Source of the DNA: Cylicocyclus nassatus
Taxonomy: Eukaryota > Nematoda > Chromadorea > Rhabditida > Strongylidae
Direction: 5' to 3'
NCBI GenBank assembly: GCA_958299035.1
Contig: CATQJL010000112.1
Coordinates: 3,704,123-3,768,122 of the forward strand
DNA: 64,000 nt
The position numbers and the translations under genes were made by a program. The notes under the pieces were generated by a model, which did no database searches, was not told the origin of the DNA, and saw only the letters and a program-made list of their open reading frames with translations. This document shows positions 23,561-33,660 of the stretch, one piece after another. The number at the start of each line of letters is the position of its first letter. Position 1 is the stretch's first letter.

Positions 23561-24558
23561 AAACCATCAGAAGCAACCAACCTCTCGCAAAACAGCGCAC
23601 ATTTATCTATACTCATATCTCGAACGAGCAAAAAAAATGTGGAATGATAAGCAAAAAAGTTTTTTTTGAACCTCGTTTTCAACCCATCATAACTTCCTTC
23701 AAATTTGTTACAAATAGTAAGTGCGCTTGTAGCCGCAAGCCAGTAGTACAAAGAAAAAAAGGACTCAAACAAAGAAAGTGTGCGAAAAGAAAAGTCAATG
23801 TCCAAGATTGTCCCCCGTTTTTAACATTTTTCCGTGGGCCTCAAAATCCCGAAACATGGAATGCTCTGTTCTTCTGCGTACTGAGCAGCTAAACACTTCT
23901 GCAAAAACTGCCAATGGGAGATCCACCCTCACGCTTACAGAAAATACAATGCTTTGAAGATACCTTCTTCAAAAGGAATTTATGGGCCGCAGAATGACTA
24001 AAACGACTACTCCATAAGACACCGAAATTTCAGTCTAGCTAATTCTAAAAAAACAACAAAGCGTGCATGAAAACGATGCTTATCATTTTGCGCTTGAGCT
24101 CTGGCCAGAAAAGTAAGGGCAACGAAATTCTGGTTTAAGTGCGGTTGTGTGATACTCTATAAATTTTTAACCAATGAAGCTAGAGGACCGTTTCAAATGC
24201 CTTTGAATATAGCGTTAAAAGCTTCTTAATTGTGTGCTAAGCTTATTCCAGAGAAGGAAGTTTGATGGAAAAAACTTGTCTTGATGGAAGGGCTAGAAAA
24301 ACGCGATTAATTTGCAAAACCTGATTATGATTAGAAAAAACACTCACTTTATATACTGAAAGATAACAGCTGACGCAAATCATCACGTTACTAGGAGCAG
24401 TTGCCAATATTGTTGTCATTATCAATTTGATTCGTTTCACAAAACTAAACGTTCTCTTTCAGTCAAGTGCCATATATGTACATGATTCGATTTCTTGTCA
24501 TCCCGCAAATTATTCTCCAAAACCATGGCAACCACCTTGACTACAAAAAAAACTACCC
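23561..24558. other. unannotated stretch
   Basis: No supported gene; short open frames on both strands look random. Confidence 0.35.
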
Positions 24559-24562
24559 TTAA

Positions 24563-24930
24563 AGGCAGTGTCCAGACAAATCTGGGCATATGGGTTTTTT
24601 GCCTGGAAACTGTCGAGGGGGTCCTAGTTAAGGCATTGCCCACGGCAGCGCAAATCATTCATTCACGGCTGAGAAATCCATACCCAAACCCTCCGCGGCT
24701 ACGCCGTGACCGTAACACTTGGGGTGGGTATCGCGCGAACGTAGTGTTGAAGTGAGCGAAGTCGTTTTCGGGTTACGATCACGATGCAGGTGCGAGGTTT
24801 TCGGGGACGGATTTGTCAGCCGTGAATGAACAATTTGCGCTGCCTCTTGGGCAGTGCCTTAGTTAGGACCCAATCATCAATATTTTCAGGCGAAAAACCC
24901 ATGGCGCCCAGATTTGCCTGGACACTGCCC
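24563..24930. mobile_element. TTAA-target MITE, 368 bp, with nested insertion
   Basis: Ends AGGCAGTGTCCAGACAAATC and, inverted, GGGCAGTGTCCAGGCAAATC. TTAA flanks both sides (24559-24562, 24931-24934). The interior is interrupted by a second element (24631-24859); removing it leaves about 139 bases that form a simple hairpin. Same family as 7133-7431 and 36634-37012. Confidence 0.75.
24631..24859. mobile_element. nested TIR element, 229 bp
   Basis: Inverted ends AGGCATTGCCCACGGCAGCG and AGGCACTGCCCAAGAGGCAG, extending about 42 bases with few mismatches (both arms include TTCATTCACGGCTGA). TAGTTA occurs on both sides (24625-24630 and 24860-24865), a likely 6-bp target duplication, although part of it could be chance. 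It lies wholly within the TTAA MITE, so it is the younger insertion. Confidence 0.65.
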
Positions 24931-24934
24931 TTAA

Positions 24935-26104
24935 TAACGTGAGAAATATTTGTGAAAATTTGCTTTCTACGTGTTGACATGAACAATTGCAATTGTTTTC
25001 AATCGTCCTCATAATTCTGTCTGTTGAAGCTTGCTGCAGGCATGTATAAACCGCAAAACATATGCTTACATAAAAGCAGCAATGATCTATGTTACAAATA
25101 CAGATATTGTTCAGAGTAACCATAAACTGCAATATGTAAGCTCTTTTCAGCGACATACATTTACGGCGTTTGCACTCAATGTAGAGTTCTGTGAGGCGTG
25201 TGGAACAAAGTATAATGAATGGTCCGAATAAAGTGAACATTCCGCACAGTCATTGTTGTTGCTCTCATTCCTCCTCGTCTTTATTATCTTAACAGTCGAC
25301 GCATGACACAAAGCTGACGAGGTAAGAGTGACATTGAACACATGATGTTTTGATTGAACTTTCCATCAGATCGAAGCAACTACAATAACGCATTTGAGCT
25401 TGCTATGGAATGTTTTGAATTAGAACACGCAAAAATCCGAGTCAAGTGCGCGTGAACAAATAACCACACCGCTAGGAGTTGTTTCATACTGCAGTCGCAA
25501 TGGCGGCATTTTCCGCGCGCAAGTGGCAGAGAACATCAACCTAAAAGCAAATCGGATAGCATTCAATGCCCTTCTCTCTGATAATTGTATTCGTTGCTTA
25601 TTGTAGAACTTTAACGAATGAAATCGTCATTATTGCGCTTGGACGTGCCAATGGCTGTATTAATCTCAAAACTTCATTATTTCAAAGCGGTGGACGTGTA
25701 AAATGAGTGTCAAATAGTGGTCGATTTTTGAATCTTCCCAAGAAGTTTGTTGTATTGCACTTTGTTTACTATCCAATTGTTATCAATGCCTCCAAAAACT
25801 TACTAAAATTTTTAAAGAGTTGCCACATGTGAAGGTGGTAAATAGCACATCTGGAAATTTTGGACGATTACTTGACTGACTTGAGAGTGACCAGTTTACA
25901 ATCATAAATGCTCCAAAGGAAAAAAGCTGCGCTGAACAGTTTTCAACGCGTTTGCACATCTTATTCTATGTATTTTCATTAAAAGTCGAAAAAACGGAAG
26001 AAACTTTGAAACGATCTAGTAAACGGAAGAAACTTTGAAACGATCTAGTATGTCATGGCACAGGTGGCACCATGCAGTTGGATATTGCTTTGCAAGTGGA
26101 GGAG
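24935..26104. other. unannotated stretch
   Basis: No gene recognised. A 29-bp unit starting AAACGGAAGAAACTTTG is tandemly duplicated at 25992-26049. Confidence 0.4.
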
Positions 26105-26109
26105 TAGCC

Positions 26110-26522
26110 TGTCGTAGATTATCTAAATAATCTACAACCTTTAGCATTGTAGATCTACCGTGTATGCTATATTTAGTACATCTGTTAGCTTGTCGTTGAC
26201 AAACCTTATTGTTCACTGACCACTTAAGCCGCCAGGTCACCTCTCCGCTGTGCTTGATAGTCTACTTGGCGGCGCCTACTTTCATGTAGGCAATCCTTCA
26301 TGCTGTATGATACTATTGTTTACCAGAAGTGAGCATTCAGGTTATCCACGCCCAAAATAGTGGCATAAAAGGGCCTGAATACTCAGTTCTGGTGTTGGTT
26401 CGATTAATACCACTATCGTCAGCGGCTGTTCCGCATATTCACTGTTGATAGTCAGCGGCTGCTCCGCTACTATCCAATAAACAGTTATACAACGTAGTGG
26501 TACCAGCTTGGTGTATACCAAA
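26110..26522 (+). repeat. 5' LTR, 413 bp
   Basis: Starts TGTCGTAGATTATC and ends GTATACCAAA. A 9-bp stem hairpin (GTAGATTAT/ATAATCTAC) lies at its start. CATAAAAGG at about 26364-26372 is a TATA-like box with a possible initiator TCAGTT about 15 bases on. AATAAA at 26476-26481 is a polyadenylation signal. The last bases (AAA rather than CA) are set by the target duplication. Confidence 0.9.
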
Positions 26523-26523
26523 T

Positions 26524-26531
26524 TGGTGCAT
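26524..26531 (+). promoter_or_regulatory. primer-binding site, probably tRNA-Gly
   Basis: TGGTGCAT one base after the LTR is complementary to a 3' end ATGCACCA, as in nematode glycine tRNA; the following CGGCC also fits if one extra T is allowed. This is the expected place for reverse-transcription priming. The tRNA identity is inference. Confidence 0.6.
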
Positions 26532-26601
26532 TCGGCCTACGGTTCACTTTCTGGCGTTTGCTACCCAGAAAGCAGATAAAGTCCCGCGTGGCAGACACTC
26601 C

Positions 26602-27135
26602 ACTAATTAATTGAACCCTTCTGAGCTCTCTCTTCGTGAGACGACCAGAAGGTAGTAAAAGCGTTAGTTGGCAGGATTCTTCACTGATCAATTGAACCCT
26701 TCTGAGCTCTCTCTTCGTGAGACGACCAGAAGGTAGTAAAAGCGTCAACCGAAGAAATTTTACTGGTCAATTGAACCCTTCTGAGCTCTCTCTTCGTGAG
26801 ACGACCAGAAGGAAGTAAAAGCCCCAGCTGATACTTCTCCACTAATTAATTGAACCCTTCTGAGCTCTCTCTTCGTGAGACGACCAGAAGGTAGTAAAAG
26901 CGTTAGTTGGCAGAAAATCACTGATTAATTGAACCCTTCTGTGCTCTCTTCGTGAGACGACCAGAAGGTAGTAAAAGCGTCAGCTGAGGAAACCACTGGT
27001 TAATTGAACCTTTCTGAGCTCTCTCTTCGTGAGACGACCAGAAAGTTGTAAAAGCTCCAGCTGAAGACCTTACCACTGAAATTGAACTCTTCTGTGATCT
27101 CTTCTAGTAAGACGACCAGAGGTTAGTAAAAAAAA
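26602..27135 (+). repeat. seven tandem stem-loop units in the BEL leader
   Basis: Seven units, 69-89 bases apart, each hold a conserved core of about 45 bases separated by variable linkers. The core folds with a 7-bp outer stem CCTTCTG/CAGAAGG and an inner stem TCTC-loop TTCGT-GAGA. Outer stems start at 26617, 26698, 26777, 26866, 26935, 27010 and 27088. In unit 6 the outer stem reads CTTTCTG/CAGAAAG and in unit 7 the inner stem reads TCTT/AAGA: both are paired changes that keep the helix. Position between primer site and gag suggests a role in packaging, dimerisation or translation. Confidence 0.85.
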
Positions 27136-27483
27136 ACAGTTGGTACATCTTTAATAGTTCACTCGAAAGCTATTAAATTACAAGGTCTCCTCAAAATCTC
27201 ACTGGGCAGGATCCAAACCTAACCAGTCAGCACAGCGTTCAAGCCCATCGGCACGCTTGCTAACCAAACCAACTAGAAGAAGCTAAGCGCTCCACTGCTA
27301 GCTCACTAGTGACTGATTTTCTTGCACTCAGCAAAAAAAAAATCCCACAAAGGTTTAGGCCCAGCCAACCTCACAGTTCTCGACAGCTGCGCGTACTCAG
27401 TACCCAGCCAGAACACCTCTACCAAAGCCGACACCTGCAGTGCCAAAGCGCGCAGACGACAAAAGCGCAAGCGATACAAGTCC

Positions 27484-29964
27484 ATGCGCACAAGGCAGAC
27501 GATGGCTGAGCTAACTCTATACAAAGCTCGCATTTCTATGGCCTGCTCATCAATCAGCGGTCTTGAGGACAAGGTCCGCAATATTGATAAGGCTTTCGAA
27601 TTTCCCAACACTGCAACCGAATGCAACGCCTTCATAGCGGACAAAATAGCAGAGATTGATGAACTGCAAATTACCCTAACAGGTTTACTGGAGAACCTGG
27701 AGGCGCAAGTGCAAACTGCCATGAATTTTCTTGGCGCAAAAAAGGACCATTCAGACAAAGACAGATTGATGAACGATTTGGCTGCCTTCCTAAGCACAGA
27801 AGCAAACGGTCTACAGCTTGAAGGTATCAACTGGACCAACAGGTTGAAATATCGAACGAGGGAATTAGAAAAACAGTCAAGTGTAATCCACTCATTAGCA
27901 TCGTCTTCGATGCGATCACCAGTACCGGATACGGACACGGATAGTTGTCTATCCACAAGACAAAACAATGAACACAGGGTCCGATTACCAGTGCTGGAAG
28001 TTCCAACGTTTAGTGGAAGCTACAAAGACTACCCGACGTTTTGGACGATCTTCAATTCGCTTATACACAGCAACGCACAGCTTACCGACACTAATAAGTT
28101 CCTATTTTTGAGGCAAGCACTAAAAGGATCTGCTGCTTCTATGCTTGGCAATATTCCTGTGATAGGAAAAAATTACGACAAAGCTGTGAAACTCCTCGAC
28201 AAGAGATACAACAAGTCCGGATGCATAGCTGATCTTCTCATCACAGAACTCGAAAAACTTCCGCGAGCAAAGGAAGACGCCAGTAGCTGCCGAAAAATGT
28301 TAACCGATGTGACTGAGAAACTCACTCACATCGAATGTGCAGGAGTTCCCTTGGACAACAATCGAATGTGGAGGCGTCTAATACTTTCGAAGTTTCCAAA
28401 CTCGCTGAACGAGAAAGTACTTTGCAAAGAGCAGAATGAAGAAAAATCATTCACAACAGAGGAGATCTTAGATGTTCTGGAAGATGCAGTCGCTTTGAAG
28501 GAAACCCTCGCCTTTACAACATCTGCATTTGAACAGTGCGATGTCGCCCGACGTTCCGGTTCCGATCAAGCTATTGATGAGAGGCAGAACTACGAAGAAG
28601 ACTCAACTGCATACAATTACAAACATAACCAAGGAAGTACATTTTCGAGAGATTCGAGTGCTCAGTGCATCTGCGGAAGTTATCAACATGATGCGACGCG
28701 ATGCACAACATTCCAAACAGCGGCAGAGCGACGTGATGAAGCCAGAAAACAAGGGCTGTGCTTCAGATGTCTTCAAACCTATCACAGGATTAGTGATTGT
28801 ACAAGCTCACAGTCCTGCTACAACTGTCACGGAAACCACCACACTGCCATATGCATGGGTGACTACTCAGCATCAAGAGGCACCCCAGTCAGGCGATCGC
28901 AGCAACGATCTGCTCGCGACCAACATCCTACGAGAGACCCTGAATTTGTGCAAAATTCTGAAATTCTCCACAACAAGAGCACGACGCGAGGAGGAATGCA
29001 GCACGTACTGATGACGGCAATTGCACTCGCATACGACTACACATCGACCAGCTATAAGCCCGTGACTGTCTTCTTTGATGGAGGTGCACAAAAGAGCTTC
29101 ATCAATGCAAAGAAGACCCAAGCTCTTGGCTTACCAGTGCTGCAAAACACCACTTTCAAGATTGGCGGCTTCGGAGGATCTAGCGCACATTTCACATCCA
29201 GTGAAGTCCCGCTTACACTGAGAACAACGTCTGCTGGAGTCGCTATCAAAGCCGTGAAGATACACACAAAGTCAACCCTCACTTCCGCGATGAGCACAGC
29301 TTGGCTAAGCGCAGAGGATAGAAGGTTGATTCGAAAAAGAAAGATTCGAGTAGCACAACCGGATCTGAAGACGCGAAGGTTCACACCGGACATTCTCATT
29401 GGTCAAGATCTGATCGATCAATTCATCTTGAGGGATCGACCATGTACAATTCTTCCGTCGGGACTTATTCTCACCCCTACTGTTTTCGGTCATGCTATCT
29501 CCGGAAGCAGTCCGATATATGGAATCAAGATGGAGGAGCATTCGCAGAACACCGCAATCACCATGGTCTCCTACAATCACCCAGTGAGTAAAGGAAACTC
29601 AATGAAGCAGAAGCCAGTTAGAAGCGTCGAACAAGCTGAGCGCAAAACTTCCAAACGCCGAGCAAGAAAGCTCAGTCGTCCGTATCCGATGAATATGTTC
29701 GCACAACCTGAGAAGTTATCTACGAAACACGAAAGCTGCCAACGTAACAGCGCATCTCGTGGACAACAATTCGATCGCAAACGCCGAAAACCAAGGGCTC
29801 AAGGACAATTCGTGAAGATGATTACTGATGCTCAACCGGGATGTCTCGCTTCAGCGTCGCGCCTGGCCCCGAAGGCCGACCACGGCATGATGGCCGACCG
29901 CCTTACAAATCCCAGACGAAGACAACGAACCCGTTACAGAAATCATGTGATATACGTGACTTAG
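27484..29964 (+). CDS. BEL/Pao gag-protease polyprotein
   Basis: A single frame of 826 codons from the ATG at 27484 (or 820 from 27502). The frame is open back to about 27322 without an ATG. The first third is a helical gag N-terminus. The central LPVLEVPTFSGSYKDYPTFW (from about 27985) to RRLILSKFP (about 28402) is the DUF1759-type capsid domain. Three zinc knuckles follow (28669-28854), including CFRCLQTYHRISDC and CYNCHGNHHTAIC. The aspartic protease starts at VTVFFDGGAQKSFI (29062); its active site reads D-G-G where D-S/T-G is usual, with the catalytic Asp at 29077. DILIGQDLIDQF and LPSGLILTPTVFG (to about 29490) complete it. The remaining ~150 residues are basic and may be the fused integrase end. 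The protein should form particles and process gag but cannot copy RNA. Confidence 0.9.
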   Translation: MRTRQTMAELTLYKARISMACSSISGLEDKVRNIDKAFEFPNTATECNAFIADKIAEIDELQITLTGLLENLEAQVQTAMNFLGAKKDHSDKDRLMNDLAAFLSTEANGLQLEGINWTNRLKYRTRELEKQSSVIHSLASSSMRSPVPDTDTDSCLSTRQNNEHRVRLPVLEVPTFSGSYKDYPTFWTIFNSLIHSNAQLTDTNKFLFLRQALKGSAASMLGNIPVIGKNYDKAVKLLDKRYNKSGCIADLLITELEKLPRAKEDASSCRKMLTDVTEKLTHIECAGVPLDNNRMWRRLILSKFPNSLNEKVLCKEQNEEKSFTTEEILDVLEDAVALKETLAFTTSAFEQCDVARRSGSDQAIDERQNYEEDSTAYNYKHNQGSTFSRDSSAQCICGSYQHDATRCTTFQTAAERRDEARKQGLCFRCLQTYHRISDCTSSQSCYNCHGNHHTAICMGDYSASRGTPVRRSQQRSARDQHPTRDPEFVQNSEILHNKSTTRGGMQHVLMTAIALAYDYTSTSYKPVTVFFDGGAQKSFINAKKTQALGLPVLQNTTFKIGGFGGSSAHFTSSEVPLTLRTTSAGVAIKAVKIHTKSTLTSAMSTAWLSAEDRRLIRKRKIRVAQPDLKTRRFTPDILIGQDLIDQFILRDRPCTILPSGLILTPTVFGHAISGSSPIYGIKMEEHSQNTAITMVSYNHPVSKGNSMKQKPVRSVEQAERKTSKRRARKLSRPYPMNMFAQPEKLSTKHESCQRNSASRGQQFDRKRRKPRAQGQFVKMITDAQPGCLASASRLAPKADHGMMADRLTNPRRRQRTRYRNHVIYVT

Positions 29965-30051
29965 CTAACGTTGTGATGAACTTTTGTAACCTACGTGTAA
30001 CTTTTGTGATTTATATTTTCTTGCTTACGCGCCTTCCGTCGCGCGCCCCAC

Positions 30052-30464
30052 TGTCGTAGATTATCTAAATAATCTACAACCTTTAGCATTGTAGATCTAC
30101 CGTGTATGCTATATTTAGTACATCTGTTAGCTTGTCGTTGACAAACCTTATTGTTCACTGACCACTTAAGCCGCCAGGTCACCTCTCCGCTGTGCTTGAT
30201 AGTCTACTTGGCGGCGCCTACTTTCATGTAGGCAATCCTTCATGCTGTATGATACTATTGTTTACCAGAAGTGAGCATTCAGGTTATCCACGCCCAAAAT
30301 AGTGGCATAAAAGGGCCTGAATACTCAGTTCTGGTGTTGGTTCGATTAATACCACTATCGTCAGCGGCTGTTCCGCATATTCACTGTTGATAGTCAGCGG
30401 CTGCTCCGCTACTATCCAATAAACAGTTATACAACGTAGTGGTACCAGCTTGGTGTATACCAAA
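30052..30464 (+). repeat. 3' LTR, 413 bp
   Basis: Appears identical by eye to the 5' LTR over its full length. Only 87 bases separate the gag-protease stop from this LTR, and no clear polypurine tract is visible there (the bases just upstream read GCGCGCCCCAC). Confidence 0.9.
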
Positions 30465-30469
30465 TAGCC

Positions 30470-30859
30470 AGTAAGATTATCAAAAAAAAAAAACAAGATT
30501 CGTTTCCCATGCCTCACTCCCTCTCCCCCCCCCTCGCCGAGCATATCTTTAACGAACGCCATCTCACATAAGTTAATAGTAACCTCCCCTCCCTTGCTCT
30601 CCACCTTCAATCTCTCCCCCCCCCCTCCGCCTATCTACCTTCTCCCCCACTCTTATTTCCACCACTTCATCTCTGTAAACGTCCCACACGCTCATCGCTG
30701 ACGTTCCAGTCCCATTCCCCTGCAAACAATTTCGAGTCCAATATGCTCTCATGCCCCAAGACAAACGAATGGCTTTGCATCGGTTTCAAAGTAAAACTTT
30801 CGGTTTTTTAATTATAATTTTCTTGCCGCTTGCGATATCTGAGAAGTTGCGCCCCAAGG
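30470..30859. other. pyrimidine-rich stretch without gene
   Basis: Contains an A-run at 30482-30493 and several C- and T-rich tracts (about 30512-30660). No gene recognised. Confidence 0.4.
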
Positions 30860-31314
30860 CAGGCGCTATACTCCTCGAGGAGTATAGCATGGCGACAATC
30901 GATATGCATGAAATACGTGTAAAACCGGCGATTTTTGTCGCCAATATCGGCGACTACACGTTTGATACGTATCGATTTGACGTGTTGTAACTTGTTTGGT
31001 GATTGGCGATCGCACGTCGCCGATATTAGCGACTTGCGATCGTCAATCGCCAAACAAGTTACCGCACGTCAAATCGATACGTCTCAAACGTGTAGTCGCC
31101 GATATTGGCGATCGCCAGTCGTTAGTGTTGGCGACTACACATTAAATGTATCGATTGAACGTGTGGTAACTTGTTAGCGATCGATACGCATAGAAGACAC
31201 GGTCGCCAGCATTGGCGACTGGCGATCGCCCGTCGTAGCGACTGACGATCGCCCGTCGTAGCGACTGACGATCGCCCGTCGCCATGCTATACTCCTCGAG
31301 GAGTATAGCGCCTG
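30860..31314. mobile_element. 455-bp inverted-repeat element with palindromic ends
   Basis: Both ends carry the same inverted repeat, CAGGCGCTATACTCCTCGAG at the left. Within each end a 24-bp perfect palindrome is centred on CTCGAG (30865-30888 and 31286-31309). The interior is a second large hairpin (about 30967-31083). It is also rich in GCGATCG words and ends in three 23-bp tandem units with GACGATCGCCCGTC (about 31214-31280). No target duplication and no coding were found, so the class is open; CAGG ends would be compatible with hAT. Confidence 0.65.
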
Positions 31315-32089
31315 TCTAATAAGTTATCAAAGCTTAGTGCTTTTGATGGTTGTAATTGATTAAAATATATGAAGGCTAGAAGTTATGGCTTTTCAAAGCG
31401 AAACTCTGCAAAACGAAGATCATTCTCGCGCCAACCATACATTCCAAATTCTGTATAATACTTCGTGGACCCCGCCAAACCTTCTCTTTGTCAGTTAGTT
31501 ACAGTCCCAAGATTTCTCAGTGGTCACAATCTTGAATGATGCGCTCTAGAAATAGCATATTGTGCAGAGAAGATAAGCCTCGTAACTTCTTTGCGTTAAA
31601 TGTTTAAAGTCTTTTTTGTGTTCTGTCCTGTTTTTCTTTCGTGGTTTTCTATCAGGTCGTTCCATAAGTTTGTAGCAAGTTCTTTCTCGTCCTAGTTTCT
31701 CTGAAAGGCGGTTGATTTGTGCCATTTGCGCATATCGCTGAAAAGCTAATTTATGCTGTTTATAATGAATGTATCGGTTTCTGTGGAAAACTGACCCGCT
31801 TCGACTTTTCAGCTCGCAAATGTAGAGCTTCCAAAGGACAAAAAGAAGCGTTTCCGACATCTGCCCGCTTTTTTCTTACAAAAAAAAAGAGTTTCTGCAT
31901 GGGTTGTTTTGCCGCTTATGAAAATGGCCTTTCCCCGTTAATACGAGACAAATAAGATTAGACTGTTTCGTAGAAACAAGAGTTTAGGGGGTGTCTACTG
32001 AACAAGACTTTTTGTAGGGGGGCCGGAATTTTCGCACTGAAAATGAAAAAACTGCACTAGACACAAACGGAACAGTCGATCATACCGTA
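31315..32089. other. unannotated stretch
   Basis: No supported gene. A minus-strand frame (31546-31860) is basic and unrecognised. Confidence 0.35.
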
Positions 32090-32446
32090 CGCAACGCATT
32101 TGCACCGTCTAAACGAGTTCCTATTGCAAAAGTGATTCAAAAGACAGATCCAGTGAGCTTTTTTTGTATGACAAAATATGGCTCCGTACGGCAAACGTTG
32201 TCAACTCTCTTGCAGCACTTGACTGAAAGACTTATTAGTATCCAATGTACTCCACAGACCTCGCCCTAACAGAAAATCACTTGCCCCAATCTTTTAGGAG
32301 CCTTATGAACGATGCTTATTTCGAATTTGAAGACAATCCCAAGCGCTGATTAAAGGAGTTTGTTGAAACCTGACCTGCTAATGAAAATTTTTGGGCAAAG
32401 TGGCAGAAGGTTGTGCGCAACAACGGGAAACACACCATCAACTGAA
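32090..32446 (+). pseudogene. mariner transposase, C-terminal fossil
   Basis: In one plus-strand frame from about 32157, interrupted by stops, the residues FLYD...TANVVNSLAALD, then YPMYSTDLALTENHL (32238-32282), FRSLMNDAYFEFEDNPKR, FWAKWQKVVRNNGKHTIN and a terminal stop at 32446 match the mariner catalytic region and C-terminus. The family consensus there is YSPDLAPxDYHLFRSL and WQKVVxNNGxY. The third catalytic acid position reads E (LTEN). At least four in-frame stops make it non-functional. No inverted-repeat ends were identified around it. Confidence 0.75.
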
Positions 32447-33660
32447 ATCTGACAAAGTCTTGTCATGATAGTTTCTGAAAATGCTACGAACACATAGAAC
32501 GATCTGATATATTCTCTAACTAAGCACGATATCCTCTTTAAGAACTTTTCTTCTAATTAGTGGAAACTTCGACTATGAAAAAGTCTTGATGCCACCTCTC
32601 GCCTCGACCTATATAATCCATTGCAAATCGTCTAAATGCTCCCTCAATCCAAAATCAAGGTAGTTGCAATGGGGAGCTCTGGTGACCGTTATTTTATGTC
32701 TCAATATCTCACTTCTCCTTGATCTGAAATAGTTGCTTAACATTTACAATATACGTCATCAGTTCATTTTGACGCTATTTGTTAATCCAATGCAATATCA
32801 CGACTGTGACATACTCGTCTGTCATCTTCATCCACCATGTTCACTTATTGGGATTTGAAGCGAAGGATACGCTTTATCTTTTTGGTTCAGATTTTCCTCT
32901 CTTTTTTGTTGAATTACTTTTTATTTCTAGTTCGCAACACAGTGACCGAAACTACTAACAATTGAGATTTCGGAAGAATCAAAACATGCCAATTGTGACT
33001 ATAGTCTTATACTCTTGAACTAATAATACACGACTATGTTCATGCGCTTTTAACTCGAAAACTAATAAACACATGGAAACAAAATGTAGAAGGGCTCTTC
33101 ATCTTTGCCCATACTCCTCAACTACATTCCTCCAGATTCCTTCAAAACAGTAAACGTGAGGACGACAAAACGCTGACACTTTTTTCTTGAAAGTCTGGTA
33201 GATAATAGCTTTTTGTAAACCTTACTCAAACATAGTTCAAAGTCCTGCACTGTACACATTTTCTTTCCTCAAATCTCATACCCTGTATTTCCTTCAGCAT
33301 CAAATGTGTTTCCATGTGTTCCCAATAGGATTGCTAACCAGGCAATGATCAGGGATTGTTAACCAGGCCATGATCAGAAATCGAGGTGGCCAATACAAAA
33401 GCGGCATACCTCTAAATGCAGCATAAAACGCTGACTCTAAATATGTCTTTCATGTCTACTGAACATTTTGTGATGGAGATATAAGCTATTGAATGTATTT
33501 CGCTAAGAAATTGTGCACGTAAAGGGTTAACTTGGCCTTACAGAGTCATGTTCAAGTCAATGCTGGACCAGAACGTGCAGCTAGGTTTTTAACATAGGTC
33601 CATATCTAAAGGTAGGCTGAAAGGGCAATAATGTGCTTGACTTCGCAAATTTTATGTAAG
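32447..33660. other. unannotated stretch
   Basis: No gene recognised. A 27-base unit with TAACCAGGCMATGATCAG is duplicated in tandem at about 33329-33383. Confidence 0.35.

Larger units (their letters stand above)
26110..30464 (+). mobile_element. BEL/Pao-type LTR retrotransposon, non-autonomous, 4355 bp
   Basis: Two 413-bp LTRs appear identical by eye and are flanked by a 5-bp duplication TAGCC (26105-26109 and 30465-30469). Between them lie a primer-binding site, a leader with seven tandem stem-loops, and one long gag-protease frame. No reverse transcriptase, RNase H or integrase motif follows the protease; the frame passes within about 120 codons to a stop and then the 3' LTR. Gag and protease type match BEL/Pao. 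Identical LTRs imply recent insertion, so the element must have used enzymes supplied by a complete relative. Confidence 0.9.

Noticed and set aside
26391..26405. GGTTCGATTAATACC as a tRNA T-arm
   Set aside because: It lies within the LTR in both copies and no acceptor or anticodon stem can be drawn.
26602..27135. CRISPR-like array of repeats and spacers
   Set aside because: Spacing is irregular, the spacers are themselves similar, and the array is inside an LTR retrotransposon of a eukaryote with no cas genes.
27306..27968. 220-residue minus-strand frame opposite gag
   Set aside because: It is a shadow of the gag frame, without a domain or independent support.
31005..31285. GCGATCGC words as a sign of cyanobacterial DNA
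   Set aside because: They are confined to one repetitive element, and the surroundings are clearly nematode.
31546..31860. Minus-strand frame as a second mariner transposase piece
   Set aside because: Only a loose resemblance to the region before the second catalytic Asp, and no catalytic residue is visible.
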